Under the pieces are notes generated by a model. The model was not told where the DNA came from, did not search any database, and worked only from the letters and a program-made list of their open reading frames with translations. A program made the translations under genes and the position numbers. Shown here one piece after another: positions 25,901 to 38,800 of a stretch of 64,000 nucleotides of DNA. The DNA comes from Chenopodium formosanum (taxonomy: Eukaryota; Streptophyta; Magnoliopsida; Caryophyllales; Amaranthaceae), in assembly GCA_024500155.1 (NCBI GenBank), contig CM044872.1, positions 54,875,460 to 54,939,459 of the forward strand, read 5' to 3'. Numbering within the stretch: the first letter of the stretch is position 1; each line of letters opens with the position of its first letter.

Positions 25901-28900
25901 GCTAGCAGCTCATCACCAGCATGGAACTGATCTGATAATTTAAGTAGAAACTTCAAACTTGCACTTACCACAGAAATTTTTGGACTTCAATAGTTCATCA
26001 AGATAAATTTATTACTATGCCCAAACAATCGAGCACCGCTTAGAGAATTTTTTTTCTACACAATAACAGTCAAGCAGAGATTAATAGTCTGCAAATCTGT
26101 TCCATGAAACTGATTACTATAACCAGAGAAGAATACAACTCAAAAAAAATTCTGAAAAACCATGTTAAACATGAACTTATTGTAACATGGATTGAGAGAA
26201 AATAAAAGTACTTTCACGATGATTATCAAATCCAGTACGATAACAATTCCAAGCAGTACAACAAACCAAGAAGGCCATGCATGATGATCAAAGTGAACTC
26301 AGCAACCTGCAAAGACGATCAAGTATTCAATTAAGAATGTAGTAGACAACACAAGATACAATAATTGTTGGTCCAGAAAAACTGGACCAGAAGGGCTACT
26401 GCCTTGAAGCAAAGACCAAGGCATCAGATCACTAGTGCACTAAATTATGTTCTTCCATCTAGATTTTGTTGACACGTTTTATCTCATAAGTAAATAACCT
26501 TTTCGTTCTTTTTATTTTCTCCAACTTAAAAAAACTCTATGAGTCTAGTTATTTCAATATTCTATCAATCACTTTATTTAAGGGCAAATAAATAATAATA
26601 CTACGACTAATAAAAAAATCAAAGACAAACCATCACTATTTAAGGTAATGTGACATCTTTTTAGGACACCGTTAACTATACAAGTATACATGACTACTAA
26701 TATTGGACAGAAGTAGTGGTTCAAAAGGTATCTTCAAAGAAAACTAAGGTTAAGGCTACCGCTGCATCTGCAACATGCAGCCATATCATAGTTCTTCGGA
26801 TAGAACTGAAGCAATAAACCACAAAAAGAATAAAAAATCTCTAATATCAATAAGAATGGCCAACTTCAATGATCCAAAAGTTTTCCAACACAGACTACTG
26901 TTGAAGAAAGAAGATTTGAGAACAGGGGAAGAAAGGATACAAAATTAATGATCTAAAAGGATGTCACTGCAACTCACTTGCTAAAACTAATGGTAACTCC
27001 AAACCATTACAGAAAACACAACAAATATTTTAGAGGCATGAAGCAAACAGAACCAATGTTGACTACAAACCAGAGCAGGGCAAAGGAGGCTACATTCTTT
27101 GATGAATGTACTATATGAAGGAATTTGATGAATACATCTTTGTCCTTGAAGATATTTCTATTACACCCCCCCCCCCCCCCAAAAAAAAAACCCTCTCTTA
27201 ATTACAAGTGTAGCTAGTTGCCAGTAATAAGGAGCGATCTAAGAGCACATGGTGAAGTACCATCCAAAATCCTATACTATGTCCATTTCCAAAGGCATAC
27301 ACACCAAGCAGGATTAAGTATGAAAATGTAAGGTTTAATCAGAACTTAAACTAATTCACAAAGGAGTTACATAATTAGCAAGTAATATCTCAGCTCAGAG
27401 CAAAATCATCTCACATCTCATCAGCTTCATCTAATATAATGCAGATACACAATCTATGACAATGTTGGGACTATTACTGTCAGAAAAGAAACATGCCAAA
27501 TGTGGTAACTGGCAGCATCAAAATATCCACTTTTGCAACTCCTCAATTCTGCTAATAGACATGTTCAATTCTGTAAATCCTCCATTCTCTTCACGACACC
27601 GCATGTCAATTCTGCTGTATCCCAAAGAGATCAATTGTTGTCAAGCAAATGATTAATTTTCCTAATAGACCATTCACAACTTTTCTAAATACTGAATCAC
27701 CCCCCAAGTTGAACAGATCAATAATACATAAATACACTGCAGTACTCCACCAATTTTCAGAAAACGTCAAGCAATTGATCAAATTTCCTAAAAAGCCATT
27801 CACAGGTGAATACTAAATCACCCCCAAAAAATGAACAGATCAATAATACTGAGTTCACTACAGTACTAAACCTAATTTCGGGCTAAACAAGTCATATCAT
27901 ATGTCAAGCAAACCGAGGAAAAATTCTTTTACGCACCCAGGTGTAAATAGAGGTAGATCCTCTCTAGGGTAATTTTTTGCTCATTTGATATGTTTTACTC
28001 GTTTAAAAATTGAGAAATGCGAAAATATATCAAATCATGAAATCAGCAAAAAAACATAAAAATAAAATACACTTGGGTGCACATAACTCTGGAGCACCTA
28101 GGTGCATATAAGAATTTTCAGAATGAGGAAGGCTGCACTAGTTCAATCATACACATAATCAATAATTAAGATTAATTGCCAATTAGTCAAAGAATAATTT
28201 CTCTAATACTCATGCAAAACCTCAGATGTCACTATGTAAATAATAGCACAACTATCATAAATGTTAATTTCAATGGCCAAACGGCTACTACCTAAAATGC
28301 TTAAACTGCATCGTATGCCAAAGTTTACTAAATGCCAAAGTTTAGCCTTAATCTAGCACAGAACAAACTATACTTGATACTAATATTATTCACTATATTT
28401 AATTTGAACTAGAGATAAAAAAGTTCACTGATTGAATCCTTGTTGACTTCATTAAGTTAGGGAACATTACTGAATTATTCATCAGAGCCATCACACCAAT
28501 CCAACCAATGATTATTTTAGAAAAATGGGCTGACCAAGGAGCAAGAGTGTCATGAGAAACAAAAATGTGCTTTCTCCTTGCAGCCATGTCTACCTAACAA
28601 GTTAAAATTTTAGAAGAAAAGATCTGCCCAAAATGAGGATGAGACACAAGGGCACAAATGCAAGAATGCACAGATTGCCAAAAAGCATTCGCCAATGGTT
28701 TAAGAGTTCAGCACTATTAATTATGCCAATAAGCAGACTCTTCAACTTCTCAAAGTTAACAGCCAGCGAATGTCGAAAGGCACCCTCAAACCCAATGGTC
28801 CAAGATATTTACTGTTTGTTTGCCATAGTAGCGACTTTGAAATTCTTGTACAAACCAAAACAATTCTTGACAAAAGGAGGACTCCGTGGGATGACACATG

Positions 28901-30833
28901 CATATCATCAGTAGACAAGGCATTACTTTTGCTTTTTAACAAATTAAATGCTGCTTTGAAGTTACTTATTTTTAGAAACTACTTCGAAAATTCTTGATCA
29001 AACTACACAACTTCATAATAAAAGGCTTAACTCCAAAAAATGATATATGCATTAACCTTCTTACTTCACTTCACCCAAGTTACTACGACATTGCAACAAG
29101 TCACATTGTAACAGAGAATTTACTCAAGAATGAAGCAAGAATTGGCATGAAAAAGAAAGTAGTTTTCCCACAATATCACTACACATATACCCCAGGCATG
29201 AGGCATCTCAAGTCCATATTGGCGAAAAGCCAAAAAGTTTTCCTTCCTAGCCTGATAAAGAAATTATGTTGTTTCACAGTCAATAACATCTAGTATCCTA
29301 GGTTCCTAGCCTTAATCATAACTATTCTTAACACAGACTTTTATATCCACTCTATATATTATCCTCATCTCTAGATGAACGCTGAAGTACTGTACAGAAA
29401 TGACAAAATAGCACCATTCTGGTTCCCCAATTCTACTATTTTACATGGCAAACCCATTTTGGACACAAATTCTGTTTTTTAAATGGACAAAGGTAGAAAA
29501 AGAGCTGTTACTTGGAATTTCGTGAAAAAAAAAATGATATGAGTCATCCAGAAAATTTGTTGTTTCTAATTTGATAAAATTCCATCATCCATTTTGTTTG
29601 CAGGGTTCCACAACAAATTATTTCTATAGACATTTACAATTTACCCACAGCAAACTTCAGCTCACATCACCTTCTATTTGCCTCCTTTCTTTGGCCTTTG
29701 GCAGCTTAATAATTTCCGTAGGTTAAGAAAAATTTTAAAAAATGCTAAAGAAGAGGTACCTAAGGTAAATGGCATAAAATTGTAAACTAAACAAATTTCA
29801 TTGGGCTGGAAAACATAGCTTCCCTATCACCGCTCTATTCTGTTCTTCCCCCTGGCATTTTTGAGTGAGCACAAGAAGTAGATAAATGCATTAGGAGAAA
29901 TTCTTAGCTTCTCAGCGAACAAAAGCCCCAAGTTATACCTATAATTTTTCTTTTTCATCAATTGATGCTACAGAAATCAGATCTTTGATATATCTGTCAA
30001 CTTAACACGGGCATGATTGGTCTAGGTTTTCACAAACAGATATCCATTAAAATTGACATTCTTCACTCTTCCCTTTCTTTTTTCCCATCCCCTATTCCCC
30101 TACGGTTGGAAACACGCCCAATTATACAAACTTAAAACAAGAACGAGACAGTTTGGAAGTGAGCTTTGATATAATTCTCCATATGCAACACATATGGCAA
30201 ATTCATCTGGGTAACTTTTGAAACGCCAAGTACTATAGTTTCCCATACATCATGCTTTCAATTGTCTTCAACTATCCAACACTAATAGGTATGTCAGCGA
30301 AAATTAACCGTGCAGAAAGGGAATATCAAATTCAACTAAATTTTGATCAGTTAACAACCCTGCCAAATTCTAGGTCCATCAAATCATTCAAATTATTACA
30401 AAAACTAAAAAAATCAACAGAGGCTGGATAACAGCGTCGAAGCAAATGCATATTTCATGACAACTGACAAGCAATTCAATACGATTCGATCCTCTTGTAC
30501 CAAATAGAAATGCAGAGTTTAGAATAACTAAAACAATAGCCATTGAAAATTCATCTTGCTACCAGAAACACCTAATCAGATCATAACAACAGAACAAAAC
30601 CCTAGAATTAGCATAATTAATACAATAACATTGAAAACCCTAAATTGACACCAAATGAGACATTTAACCTAATTGACGAAGTCACCCAAAACTCAAATCG
30701 ATCTAATCAACAAGAACACGCAAAATAAAAACCCTAATCTAGCAAAAACAATCAAAAACAAGCAAATTCCAAAAACTAAAATCAAATCAAAAAGAGACGA
30801 TCAGAAACATACCCAATCAAAAATGAAGAAGAA
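22919..30833. other. Long stretch without a supported gene
   Basis: 22.9-25.2 kb is AT-rich intergenic DNA; one orphan Stowaway-like end lies at about 25308-25319. 25.3-30.8 kb is less AT-extreme and free of obvious repeats. On the minus strand it has a possible intron donor just after the NDUFB7 stop (GTATGTTTCTG, complement of 30804-30814) and a strong acceptor (CTTTGCAG, complement of about 26308-26316). It may therefore contain a long 3'-UTR intron or an unrecognised non-coding transcript. No conserved protein was recognised in either strand. A poly-C/poly-A tract lies at about 27165-27190. Confidence 0.35.
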
Positions 30834-31127
30834 TTAAGCATTAGCAGTTTTGGGAATAAGAGGGATGGATTGTTCCTGTTGATTCTTCTGGCCTTCGCGA
30901 AGTTTCTGGGCAAGAAGCATACGCTCCATGACGAGTTCATACTCACACTTCTCATAAACATGGCGCTCATCTTCGCATTTCCATGGAAGGTAAAACTCGG
31001 ATTGTCTGCATTTGTTGAGAGGGATCAGAAGATGTGCGCATTGATCTCTGTAAGGGATTGGAACCTTGTTTTCAACCATTTCTTGTTGGGTTGCAATCAT
31101 CTTCTTCGATGAACCTGGAACCTCCAT
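30834..31127 (-). CDS. NDUFB7: NADH dehydrogenase 1 beta subcomplex subunit 7 (complex I B18)
   Basis: Accessory subunit of mitochondrial respiratory complex I, located on the intermembrane-space side of the membrane arm. The 97-residue protein begins MEVPGSSKKM and ends PLIPKTANA, as in other plant B18 proteins. It has the twin CX9C (CHCH) signature with cysteines at residues 30/40 and 51/61, the disulfide pattern of proteins imported by the Mia40 route. The strongly conserved block between them includes NKCRQSEFYLPWKCEDERHV and is followed by YEKCEYELVMERM. The frame stays open for 21 codons upstream, but the conserved family start is the ATG at 31127. A CT-rich leader lies at 31128-31165. 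Single coding exon. Confidence 0.95.
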   Translation of the reverse strand: MEVPGSSKKMIATQQEMVENKVPIPYRDQCAHLLIPLNKCRQSEFYLPWKCEDERHVYEKCEYELVMERMLLAQKLREGQKNQQEQSIPLIPKTANA

Positions 31128-31194
31128 TTTCTCTCTCTCTCCTCTTTCTTTTTCTCTCTCTTTAGCTTGCGGCTTCTTTAGTGTTAGCAAATAC

Positions 31195-31341
31195 GGAGAA
31201 ACAATGCCGATAGATTTTTTTTTTTTTTTTTTTTTTTTTTTGGGAAATAAAATTCTTTTTTGAAAGATTTGGGAAATAAAATTCTAAAGAACTTCAATGT
31301 TATTTTGTGTTAAAAAAATAAAAAGAACACAAAGTTTTGTT

Positions 31342-31366
<25 letters not shown>
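31195..31366. repeat. Poly-T and poly-A tracts upstream of NDUFB7
   Basis: A poly-T run of about 24 at 31217-31240 and a poly-A run at about 31342-31365, separated by a short duplicated GGGAAATAAAATTCT word (31241 and 31270). This may be a remnant of a retroposed insertion. No coding content. Confidence 0.5.
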
Positions 31367-31372
<6 letters not shown>

Positions 31373-31545
31373 ATGTGGCTGACCACGTCATGTGCCGGTG
31401 TGGTAGGGTTATTTGATCGGTAAGGGGTAATTCAACTGATCAAGAATTCAAGATTACTCGATTAGGGATTACTCGGTCAATGTTTTGGTGTGTGTCAGCT
31501 GACCATACAATGTGACTAACTATACAAAAAACACGCTGGAAAGTG

Positions 31546-31797
31546 AATGCCTACAATAACATAAATCGGCCCGAGTATATCATCTATATAAAAGTCAGGC
31601 ATCTATCAATTTGTGTTAAAAAAAAAATGCCTACATATGACATAAGCCGGTCCAAGTTTATCATCTGTATTAATGGCAGACGTCTTTTCATATTGTGTTA
31701 AATAGTGAATGCCTACATGGCTACATAGGACATAAGTTAGTTCGGAATTATCATCTATACTCCATATAAACGTTGGACGTCTATCGAGTGGCATTAT
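31546..31797. repeat. Three degenerate tandem units of about 85-95 bp
   Basis: Each unit contains ATGCCTACA, then ACATAAG/ACATAAA with TCGG or CCGG, then a TATCATCT block, then GGCATCTATC/AGACGTCT/GGACGTCTATC and a GTGTTAAA spacer. Non-coding. Confidence 0.6.
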
Positions 31798-33299
31798 TGT
31801 GATTGTTTTTTTTTTCAAAGCATTATTGTGAATGTTTCGATTTCACGTTGCAACAATGTACAAGTTTATTATCTTTCTATTTGGATAGTTGACATTTTAA
31901 TTCGTGAAGTGAAGTAATTACTCGGCGTAAAACAGAAGACTAAATAGAATGTTAACAACTTAACATCCATCTAGATAATTGATCATTGTAGAACAATTTG
32001 TCTCACATAATAGAGAGAACACCTAGCTCACGTTTTCTTGTGGGATGAGGTTCATAAAGCTTGACAAAATCATCAAAGATTATGAGAGCTCAACATGAAT
32101 AAGTGTTTCATGATAAAGCTAATTCAAACCATTGATACTAGAAGGCGATCATAAAATGCTATCATCAAGGCACAATAAACACTTTCATGACGATTACCAG
32201 ATATGTGTTGTTATCATAGAGACATAGAATGCTATGATCAAGGCACAATAAACACAATAATTCTCATATCAAGTTGATAAAATATCAATTATAAAAGTAG
32301 ATTAAGATTCCAATGGGTCCCAAAAAAAAAACCGTAATCACATTTAGTTTTAATACGATTAATTTTTGTAAAAGGTTTGAGTAAGGTGACTTGTATCACA
32401 TCTAATTTCAAGGGCAATTAACATATTCATGACAATTAGATAAAAGATAAAACCAAAATGTGTTGTTAATTCTCGTATCAAATCTATTAAATGAAGATTG
32501 AAGATCAATCATAAATCAATAGTAAAAACATACGAAGTACGTAAATTAGGTATATTCTCTTAGTATATATAGAAATCATAAAGGTTATGGAATCTAATTT
32601 CAATACGATTAACTTTCTTAAAAGGCTTGAGTAAGGGGACTTGTATCATAATTGGTTATTAACCCTCCCAACTATTCCTTCTCTTCCATATAATTCACAT
32701 TAGGAACTTGTCTCTGCTTTTGTCAAAATGGTACCATATACATACATTTCTTCGGTTGCCTCCTTTTGCATTTGGGCAACAAGTTTGAGCTAATTAACAA
32801 AGCTGAGATGTTTAACTTCTGGGAATAGCTGAACTTTAAGGTCCATTTAGGATTTAGCACACCAAATAATACTAACAATATTTAGGATTTAGCACACCAA
32901 ATACTAACAAGAATCTGTTATCCTTGCCATCAATCCTTTGTTTTACTCATAACAGCTTAACAAACCACACAAATTCTGTTGTAAATGTCACAATTCCATT
33001 ATTTTCATATTTAGCCAACCTTCATTAAACCATTTGCTAATCAGTGCTTAAAACAGAGTAATTAACAGAGTTGCATAGATAAGAACAGAGTACAAAAATT
33101 ATTCTACCAAATCAAATCTTCATTACTATCAAAATTTAACTACAGATTTCTTCAACTAGAAATCTAATTACATCCAATGTTCACACTCATTTCAGACTAA
33201 AAACTAAGATTATTAGTAACCCTAAAATCAGGCTAAAACAGCAATTAACAGAAAATAGACCTAGTACATCAAGTTTAGTGGACTAAGAAGATGAACAGA
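31798..33299. other. Intergenic region between NDUFB7 and the fasciclin gene
   Basis: No gene seen. It holds imperfect direct repeats: ATGCTATCATCAAGGCACAA-like at 32156 and 32229, a block of about 57 bp (TACGATTAAnTTT...GACTTGTATCA) at 32344 and 32593, and a 34-bp tandem duplication (GGATTTAGCACACCAAAT) at 32849 and 32884. The last few hundred bases should include the fasciclin 3' UTR. Confidence 0.5.
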
Positions 33300-34544
33300 T
33301 CACAGACCTTGATGAATATCATCAATCATCTCAACAACTGATTTCATCACAGGAGAAGGAGCAGCAGGCTCACTAGATTGACGCACATCAACAGAAGTGG
33401 AATCTCCCACACCAGATCCATACTCACCACTTGTAATCGGATAAAATCCTGACCGTCCAGTACTAACAGCAATCGATCGTCGGAGGTGAGGAAAAGGAGA
33501 AGCGAGTCCATGAATAACAAGCTTGGAATTGTAGATTAGATTAGGGTACTTGATTTTGATGTAGTTGATTCTTACCGGAGACATCACACCGCCACCGCCA
33601 GGGGTGGTGATTGTGAGAGTTTCGCCGGATTCTAGCGTCGGAAAAACCGTCGACACTGGGAGAGATTCGAGGTCGGCGAGTTTTAGCATTTGGTTAGGGA
33701 TTATGTGGAATCGGATGCTGTGAACGTAGGAGTGGCCGCCGTGGAAGATAGTGGAGTCGTCGACGGCGAAGATCGTCATGTTGTGAAGAGTCACAAGCTC
33801 AGCGTACTTGATACGCATCGCAAGTGCGAGGACGCTGTAACCGCTCACTCGGAGACGAATCATCGCCTCCGCGAGCATCACGCGGTTGAGCGCCATGGCA
33901 GGGTTAGGATGAGGAAGATTGAGTGACGTCATCTTGTCCATTGAGCAGGAGTACGGTGAGACGTGAGAGATGAAGCCTTGGAGGCCATGGATGATGACGT
34001 GGTCGCCAATGTAGAGGTTCGGACGAGTGATCTGAGCGCCGCTAATGAAGATTGCGGTGGCGTTGGCGGCGGAGGTGACGGTGAGGCAGCGGCCGGGGAG
34101 AATCGTCTCGATTTTCGTGCCAAAAATGAGGCGATTGAGGTAATCGCTAGGGTATAAACCTGAGACGGTGTGCTCTTGCAGAAGCAGAGCGAGCGAGCAC
34201 GAAGGACAGGTGCGAACAGAGGAGTCCACCGGAGCGAAGATTGTGATAGGTCCGAGCCACGGGAGGTGTGAGGCGGAGGAGAGAGAGAGCGAGTGTGAAG
34301 CTGTTGCGAGCTCGTGGAAGCCGAGATCGCTAAGGATCTTGCTGATGGTGGTGAGAGGAGAGAGAAACTGAGGTTGGTTCAGAGCTTCGGAGGAGGAGTA
34401 CGGAAATGGCGGCGAAGAAGGTGATGGTGAGGAGGAAGATGATGAGAATGTGAAGGTGGAGGAGGTTGTATCAATGGCGGAAGTGAGTGAAACAGAGGTG
34501 AGAATTGCGAAGAGGAAGATGACGACCTGAAATTGAGACGCCAT
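33300..34544 (-). CDS. Fasciclin-like arabinogalactan protein (FLA19/20/21 type)
   Basis: Secreted cell-wall or apoplast adhesion-type glycoprotein, 414 residues, single exon. It has an N-terminal signal peptide (about residues 1-23, hydrophobic VVIFLFAILTSV). A Ser/Pro-rich stretch (SSPSPSSPPFP) gives possible arabinogalactan sites. Two FAS1 domains follow: about 62-205, with ITIFAPVDSSV and YIGDHVIIHGL as the H1 and H2-type motifs; and about 215-350, with MTIFAVDDSTIF and SKLVIHGL. NAT and NMT sequons are present. There is no hydrophobic C-terminal tail, so probably no GPI anchor, as in the FLA20/21 subgroup. The frame is open five codons further upstream, but from a TTG; ATG at 34544 is the sensible start. 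It is clearly richer in GC than the surroundings, as expected for an intronless coding region. Confidence 0.93.
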   Translation of the reverse strand: MASQFQVVIFLFAILTSVSLTSAIDTTSSTFTFSSSSSSPSPSSPPFPYSSSEALNQPQFLSPLTTISKILSDLGFHELATASHSLSLSSASHLPWLGPITIFAPVDSSVRTCPSCSLALLLQEHTVSGLYPSDYLNRLIFGTKIETILPGRCLTVTSAANATAIFISGAQITRPNLYIGDHVIIHGLQGFISHVSPYSCSMDKMTSLNLPHPNPAMALNRVMLAEAMIRLRVSGYSVLALAMRIKYAELVTLHNMTIFAVDDSTIFHGGHSYVHSIRFHIIPNQMLKLADLESLPVSTVFPTLESGETLTITTPGGGGVMSPVRINYIKIKYPNLIYNSKLVIHGLASPFPHLRRSIAVSTGRSGFYPITSGEYGSGVGDSTSVDVRQSSEPAAPSPVMKSVVEMIDDIHQGL

Positions 34545-34660
34545 TGTCGAGAGCTTCAAAGGAGGACAGAGAAAGTTTTCTAGAGAGAGAGAAAAGGGTT
34601 TGAGTTGTAAGAATGAGGAAATGGTGGGAGTGTGGATTCAGGTGACGGTTATGGTGGCGG

Positions 34661-34668
34661 TATATATA
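34661..34668 (-). promoter_or_regulatory. TATA box of the fasciclin-like gene
   Basis: CTATATATA on the coding strand within a GC-richer context, about 117 bp upstream of the ATG. It is a good distance for a leader of about 85 nt. The transcribed leader on the coding strand is CT-rich (TTTTCTCTCTCTCTAGAAAA-like). Confidence 0.6.
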
Positions 34669-35820
34669 GGCGCGAAAATGGATTCATTCAGAAATAGAAA
34701 TGTCCTTTCTCTTTCCAGAACTTTCGTTCCTAGTTTTATCCATTTGGGATTTATAGTATTTTTTTTTCCCTTCATGTATTACACACTCGTATTAATGAGT
34801 ACCATAATTTTATTTAATTTTAAAAAATTATTTTTTACAAAATTTTATACTACTCTATAATTATTTTTAATTTACTATTCGTATAACAATAGTTATTACG
34901 ATGTCAACAAATTATACGGAATAACAATTGAAATTGTATCGATATAGAAACCTATGAGTGTCGATAAAAAAGTTGTACGCTATTGTCGCTATATATACTT
35001 TTAAGGTATTTGATTGTACTTATATTACAATTTTCAAACTAATTTAACATACAAATTTACCATCAATACATCATGTATACTCTTCATATATTATTTTTCA
35101 AATAAAAATTCATATTACAATTGTATACGTAGATATGTATGTATATACAAACACTTTTTCATATGTTCAATTGTTTTTTATATAAATTGTGAAATTTACT
35201 ATGGTTTCAATTGTGAAACTAGGATCAATCTCAGCCAAGGGTTACTCTTTGAGTATCCAAAAATTTTCGCATTTTGAATACCTCCATTATATGAGGTTAG
35301 TCATTCATGAAATTGTTAACATGAATCGCACTATTTTTTTTTTTTTCCCGAATGCTACATAAATCGCACTATCAAGATAGGTAAAATGACCCTAAGAACA
35401 TTTTGAAGAAACAAAAAAGGAAATTCGAACTAATGTATGGACCAAAAGTTAATGACCTTATAGTTATTATTATGTAAAATAACAAAATGTAAAAAAAGTT
35501 AAAATTCATTGTTGTATTTTTGCCCTCGTCTGCGCTTTAATAGAACAGTTACCTTGCACGAAGCACTTGTAAATTAAAGGTAAAGGGGAAAAGGACAAGT
35601 TGGAGCAAATATGAAAATGATAATATAAATAATACTTGCATATTCTGTAAAATTCATCTCAATTTTTTTTTTTTGAGAGTTACCAGTCTCACCACCAATC
35701 ATTTTGATTCACTCAGAAATTAAAAACTTGCTGAGATTTGAAAATTTGAGAGTTTTTAGCATCACAAATTTGCAACATACTTGAATATTTACTACTTCAC
35801 AATCACTATATGCAGAATTC
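34669..35820. other. Intergenic region between the fasciclin gene and NPF gene A
   Basis: AT-rich, no gene supported. It contains the distal fasciclin promoter (right of 34.67 kb) and, close to 35.8 kb, presumably the 3' UTR of NPF gene A. Confidence 0.4.
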
Positions 35821-38800
35821 CTATGAAGCCCTTTTCTGTTTATACTTCATGGCACAGAAGAAGTACACCAACAGGTTCAACAAGCTAAGAACAGCCCATA
35901 GAAAGAAATAATTATAAAGCTGGCCCTTGTCTAGATTATCAGGTATCCACCCGGGTTTCCCCCCAGCAGTTGTGATGGCTGTCACGATTGTTAGGACAAG
36001 CGAGTTCAAGTAACTTCCCAATGAAGACGTTAAGAGTGAGAATGCAGTGCACAAACTTCTCATGGCATCGGGTGATTGATCATAGAAGAACTCCATCTTA
36101 CCAATGTAGAAGAATATCTCTGCAGCCCCCATCAGGAAGTACTGAGGTATTTGCCAGAAGATGCTAACTGGGCCTGCTAGACGTCTGATCTCAACTATAC
36201 CGGCAGCTAGCATACAGAAAATGGAGATGACTTGGCCGATACCCATTCTTTGCAGCTCGGAGAAACCCTTTGGTTTGCCTGAAAACTTCCTGGCTACAGG
36301 TACAAGAATCTTATCATAAAAAGGGACCCAAAAAATGATGCTCATTATACTGAAAGTTGCCAAGGAGGCTGCTGGGACTGTAAAGGATCCTACTGCTCTG
36401 TCCAAGACCATTCCTTGCTCGATGAAAGTAGTCGACATTTGTTCATACACTGCTGAAAAGACAATTGCAGTTGCCCATATAGGGACCATACGGATCAACA
36501 CCTTTAGCTCTTCAACCTGTGTTACTGTACACAATCTCCAACTGTTGGAGAAGTCCTCCGTTTTCATTTCAGTAGCTGACAAACAAGCTGCTTTATCCAG
36601 GAACCTGCAGAGATGCACGGTATGTTTAATCGCACAGAGGCATATTACATACTACAGATATGCAAGAGCAAGATGGGAAGGAGACCTTTGAATCAGACAA
36701 TTCAGACTTGTTAAATTATATAAAAACAATCCTTTAAGCTTATCTATATTTTCTCTATAACTTTTAAGATTTGATACTATCAAAGGAAATTGGTGATACA
36801 TAAATAATAAGAAAGCTAAAAGATGCAAGTGATGAGAAAATTACTTCATTTCTTCAGTGTGCTTCAGCTTTCGACTTCCTTCAATTGCTGAATGTGTGTC
36901 TGAAGTCTCATACAGAAGACTACTATCTTGTGGAACCTCCAACTCGAATTTCAACACTGATGCAACTACAACCTGGCATATCCTTGTTAATGGACTACCA
37001 CCTGGACTTTGAAACCGGTAGAGTGGAGTTCCGCAAAAGAAAAATACAATAGAAACAACCATGAATAAGGCAGGAATTCCGAACCCTATGCCCCATCCGA
37101 CATTTTCTTGTATCCAAACAATTACAGTACTTGCCATAAGACAACCAATGCTGATAGCAAAATAAAACCAATTGAAAAAAGATGCCTTCTGTACCCTCTC
37201 AGTAGGGTCCGTATCATCAAACTGGTCAGCACCAAACGAAGAGATACATGGCTTAATCCCACCCATTCCTAGTGAAACTAAATAAAGCCCTGCATATAAT
37301 ATTGCATACTGTGATGGTGTAGCTGAAGGGCAAATGGAACCCTCACATTCAGCAGGCTTAAACATCGGAACTGATGCAGATAGGGTCAGAGTAGACATCC
37401 CCTACAAACGTAAGAACAGTATGCATGAGAAAGAGGGACTTAATAGAGATATAAGGAAGGGGGCGGGGGTTGGACGTGTCTTTTATTCCTCCATCCCTAA
37501 AAGAAGTTAACATCTTGTAGTTTCTGAAATTCCACAAAGAAGTTGGCATTCCAATTCATTAAGATTTTCCTCTTTATTTTTTTCTTTAAAATTGGGCCCC
37601 TCACCACCCTTTCTCCTTGATATCTGCCAAAAAGATGTTGAGCTTTTTTTTTTTTTGAAGAATAGGATGCATAATTAGTTAAGAGTTAAGTTACAGCAAT
37701 GTGCAGCTGGGACATCACCAGCACAATTAAAAGACAAGTTCTCAGTGCTTAGAGTTTTATCTCTCACAAAAGCATCATTACAAATTAGAGGAGGGTTGAT
37801 CAAAATACAAATCTGGTGCATCGCCTCTAAATTCTTCCTTGCATCCTTTGCTAGCACATCTGCAACCTCGTTGCTGCCTCTCCCTTCATAGCGCATATCC
37901 ACTTGGAGGTCCATTTGCAGGTCCCTGCATGATTTGATTAAAGCTGGAGAGTTAGGGATAAATTCATTTGCCTTGATCTCTTCAACTGCCCTTTTAGCAT
38001 CCGTACAAAGAATGACATTGTTCCAATGTTTATCTCTGATTAGAGTTAGAGCCATTTCCAGAGCTTTTAACTCAGCATCGTGGCTAGTAGGAAGATAACC
38101 TTTCCAGACCAGACCAGTCACCCAATCACCCATGCTATTTCTACACACTACAGCACACCCCGCTTCCTTAGAGTGAGGAAGGAACGAGGCATCACAATTG
38201 ATTTTGAGACAGTTTGGGGGGGGAGGAAGCCAGTGCTTAGCCGAGGGCTTAAGACTTTCAGAGGTTGGTTTACAGTAGTAAGACTCTGAAGCAGCCCAGA
38301 TGCACTGGTTGACTGATGAGATTAGGGGGGTGTTTTGTTTGGAGAAAGTCCAAGCATTCCTTCTAAGCCAAAGGTGCCAAAGAGCAAAACAAAAAATCAT
38401 TTTCCATGGAATTCCATGGGAAGAGTCTGCTGAAAGAGTGAGATTCTGTGACAACCAGTTAGTCCAGGAGCCAGAGAAATTAATGGTAGCAGGACAGGGA
38501 AGAAGGTCCCAAAATTGCTGGGCTCTTGGACAAAAGATGAAGAGATGGGCTGATGTTTCATGAGTATTTGGGCAGAAAGGGCAATTTGGAGAGACAGAAG
38601 GGATTCTTTTGTTTAAGTTGAACTTGTGAGGTATGCGATCCCATACAAGTAGCCACAAGAAAGACTTTATTTTGGGATGGGTATGGCAGCCCCAAATTAA
38701 GTCCCATTTGAAATCCGGAGGAGGACGGGATTCACCCAAGCTGTCAAGTAGAGATGCTCTTGCTTTTTTAGAGTCGAATTTGGCTTTGTAAGTCCAGGTG

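Noticed and set aside
26160..26308. Hydrophobic reading frame (WPSWFVVLLGIVIVLDLIII) on the minus strand next to a strong splice acceptor
   Set aside because: The frame is closed by a TGA immediately inside the putative exon and has no suitable start codon. It is more likely 3' UTR than a membrane protein exon.
28399..29293. Several 60-100 codon open frames on both strands
   Set aside because: They overlap one another, have no consistent codon bias, and nothing in them resembles a known protein.
33690..34371. Open frames antisense to the fasciclin gene
   Set aside because: They are shadows of a GC-rich coding region. Only the minus-strand frame shows signal peptide and FAS1 motifs.
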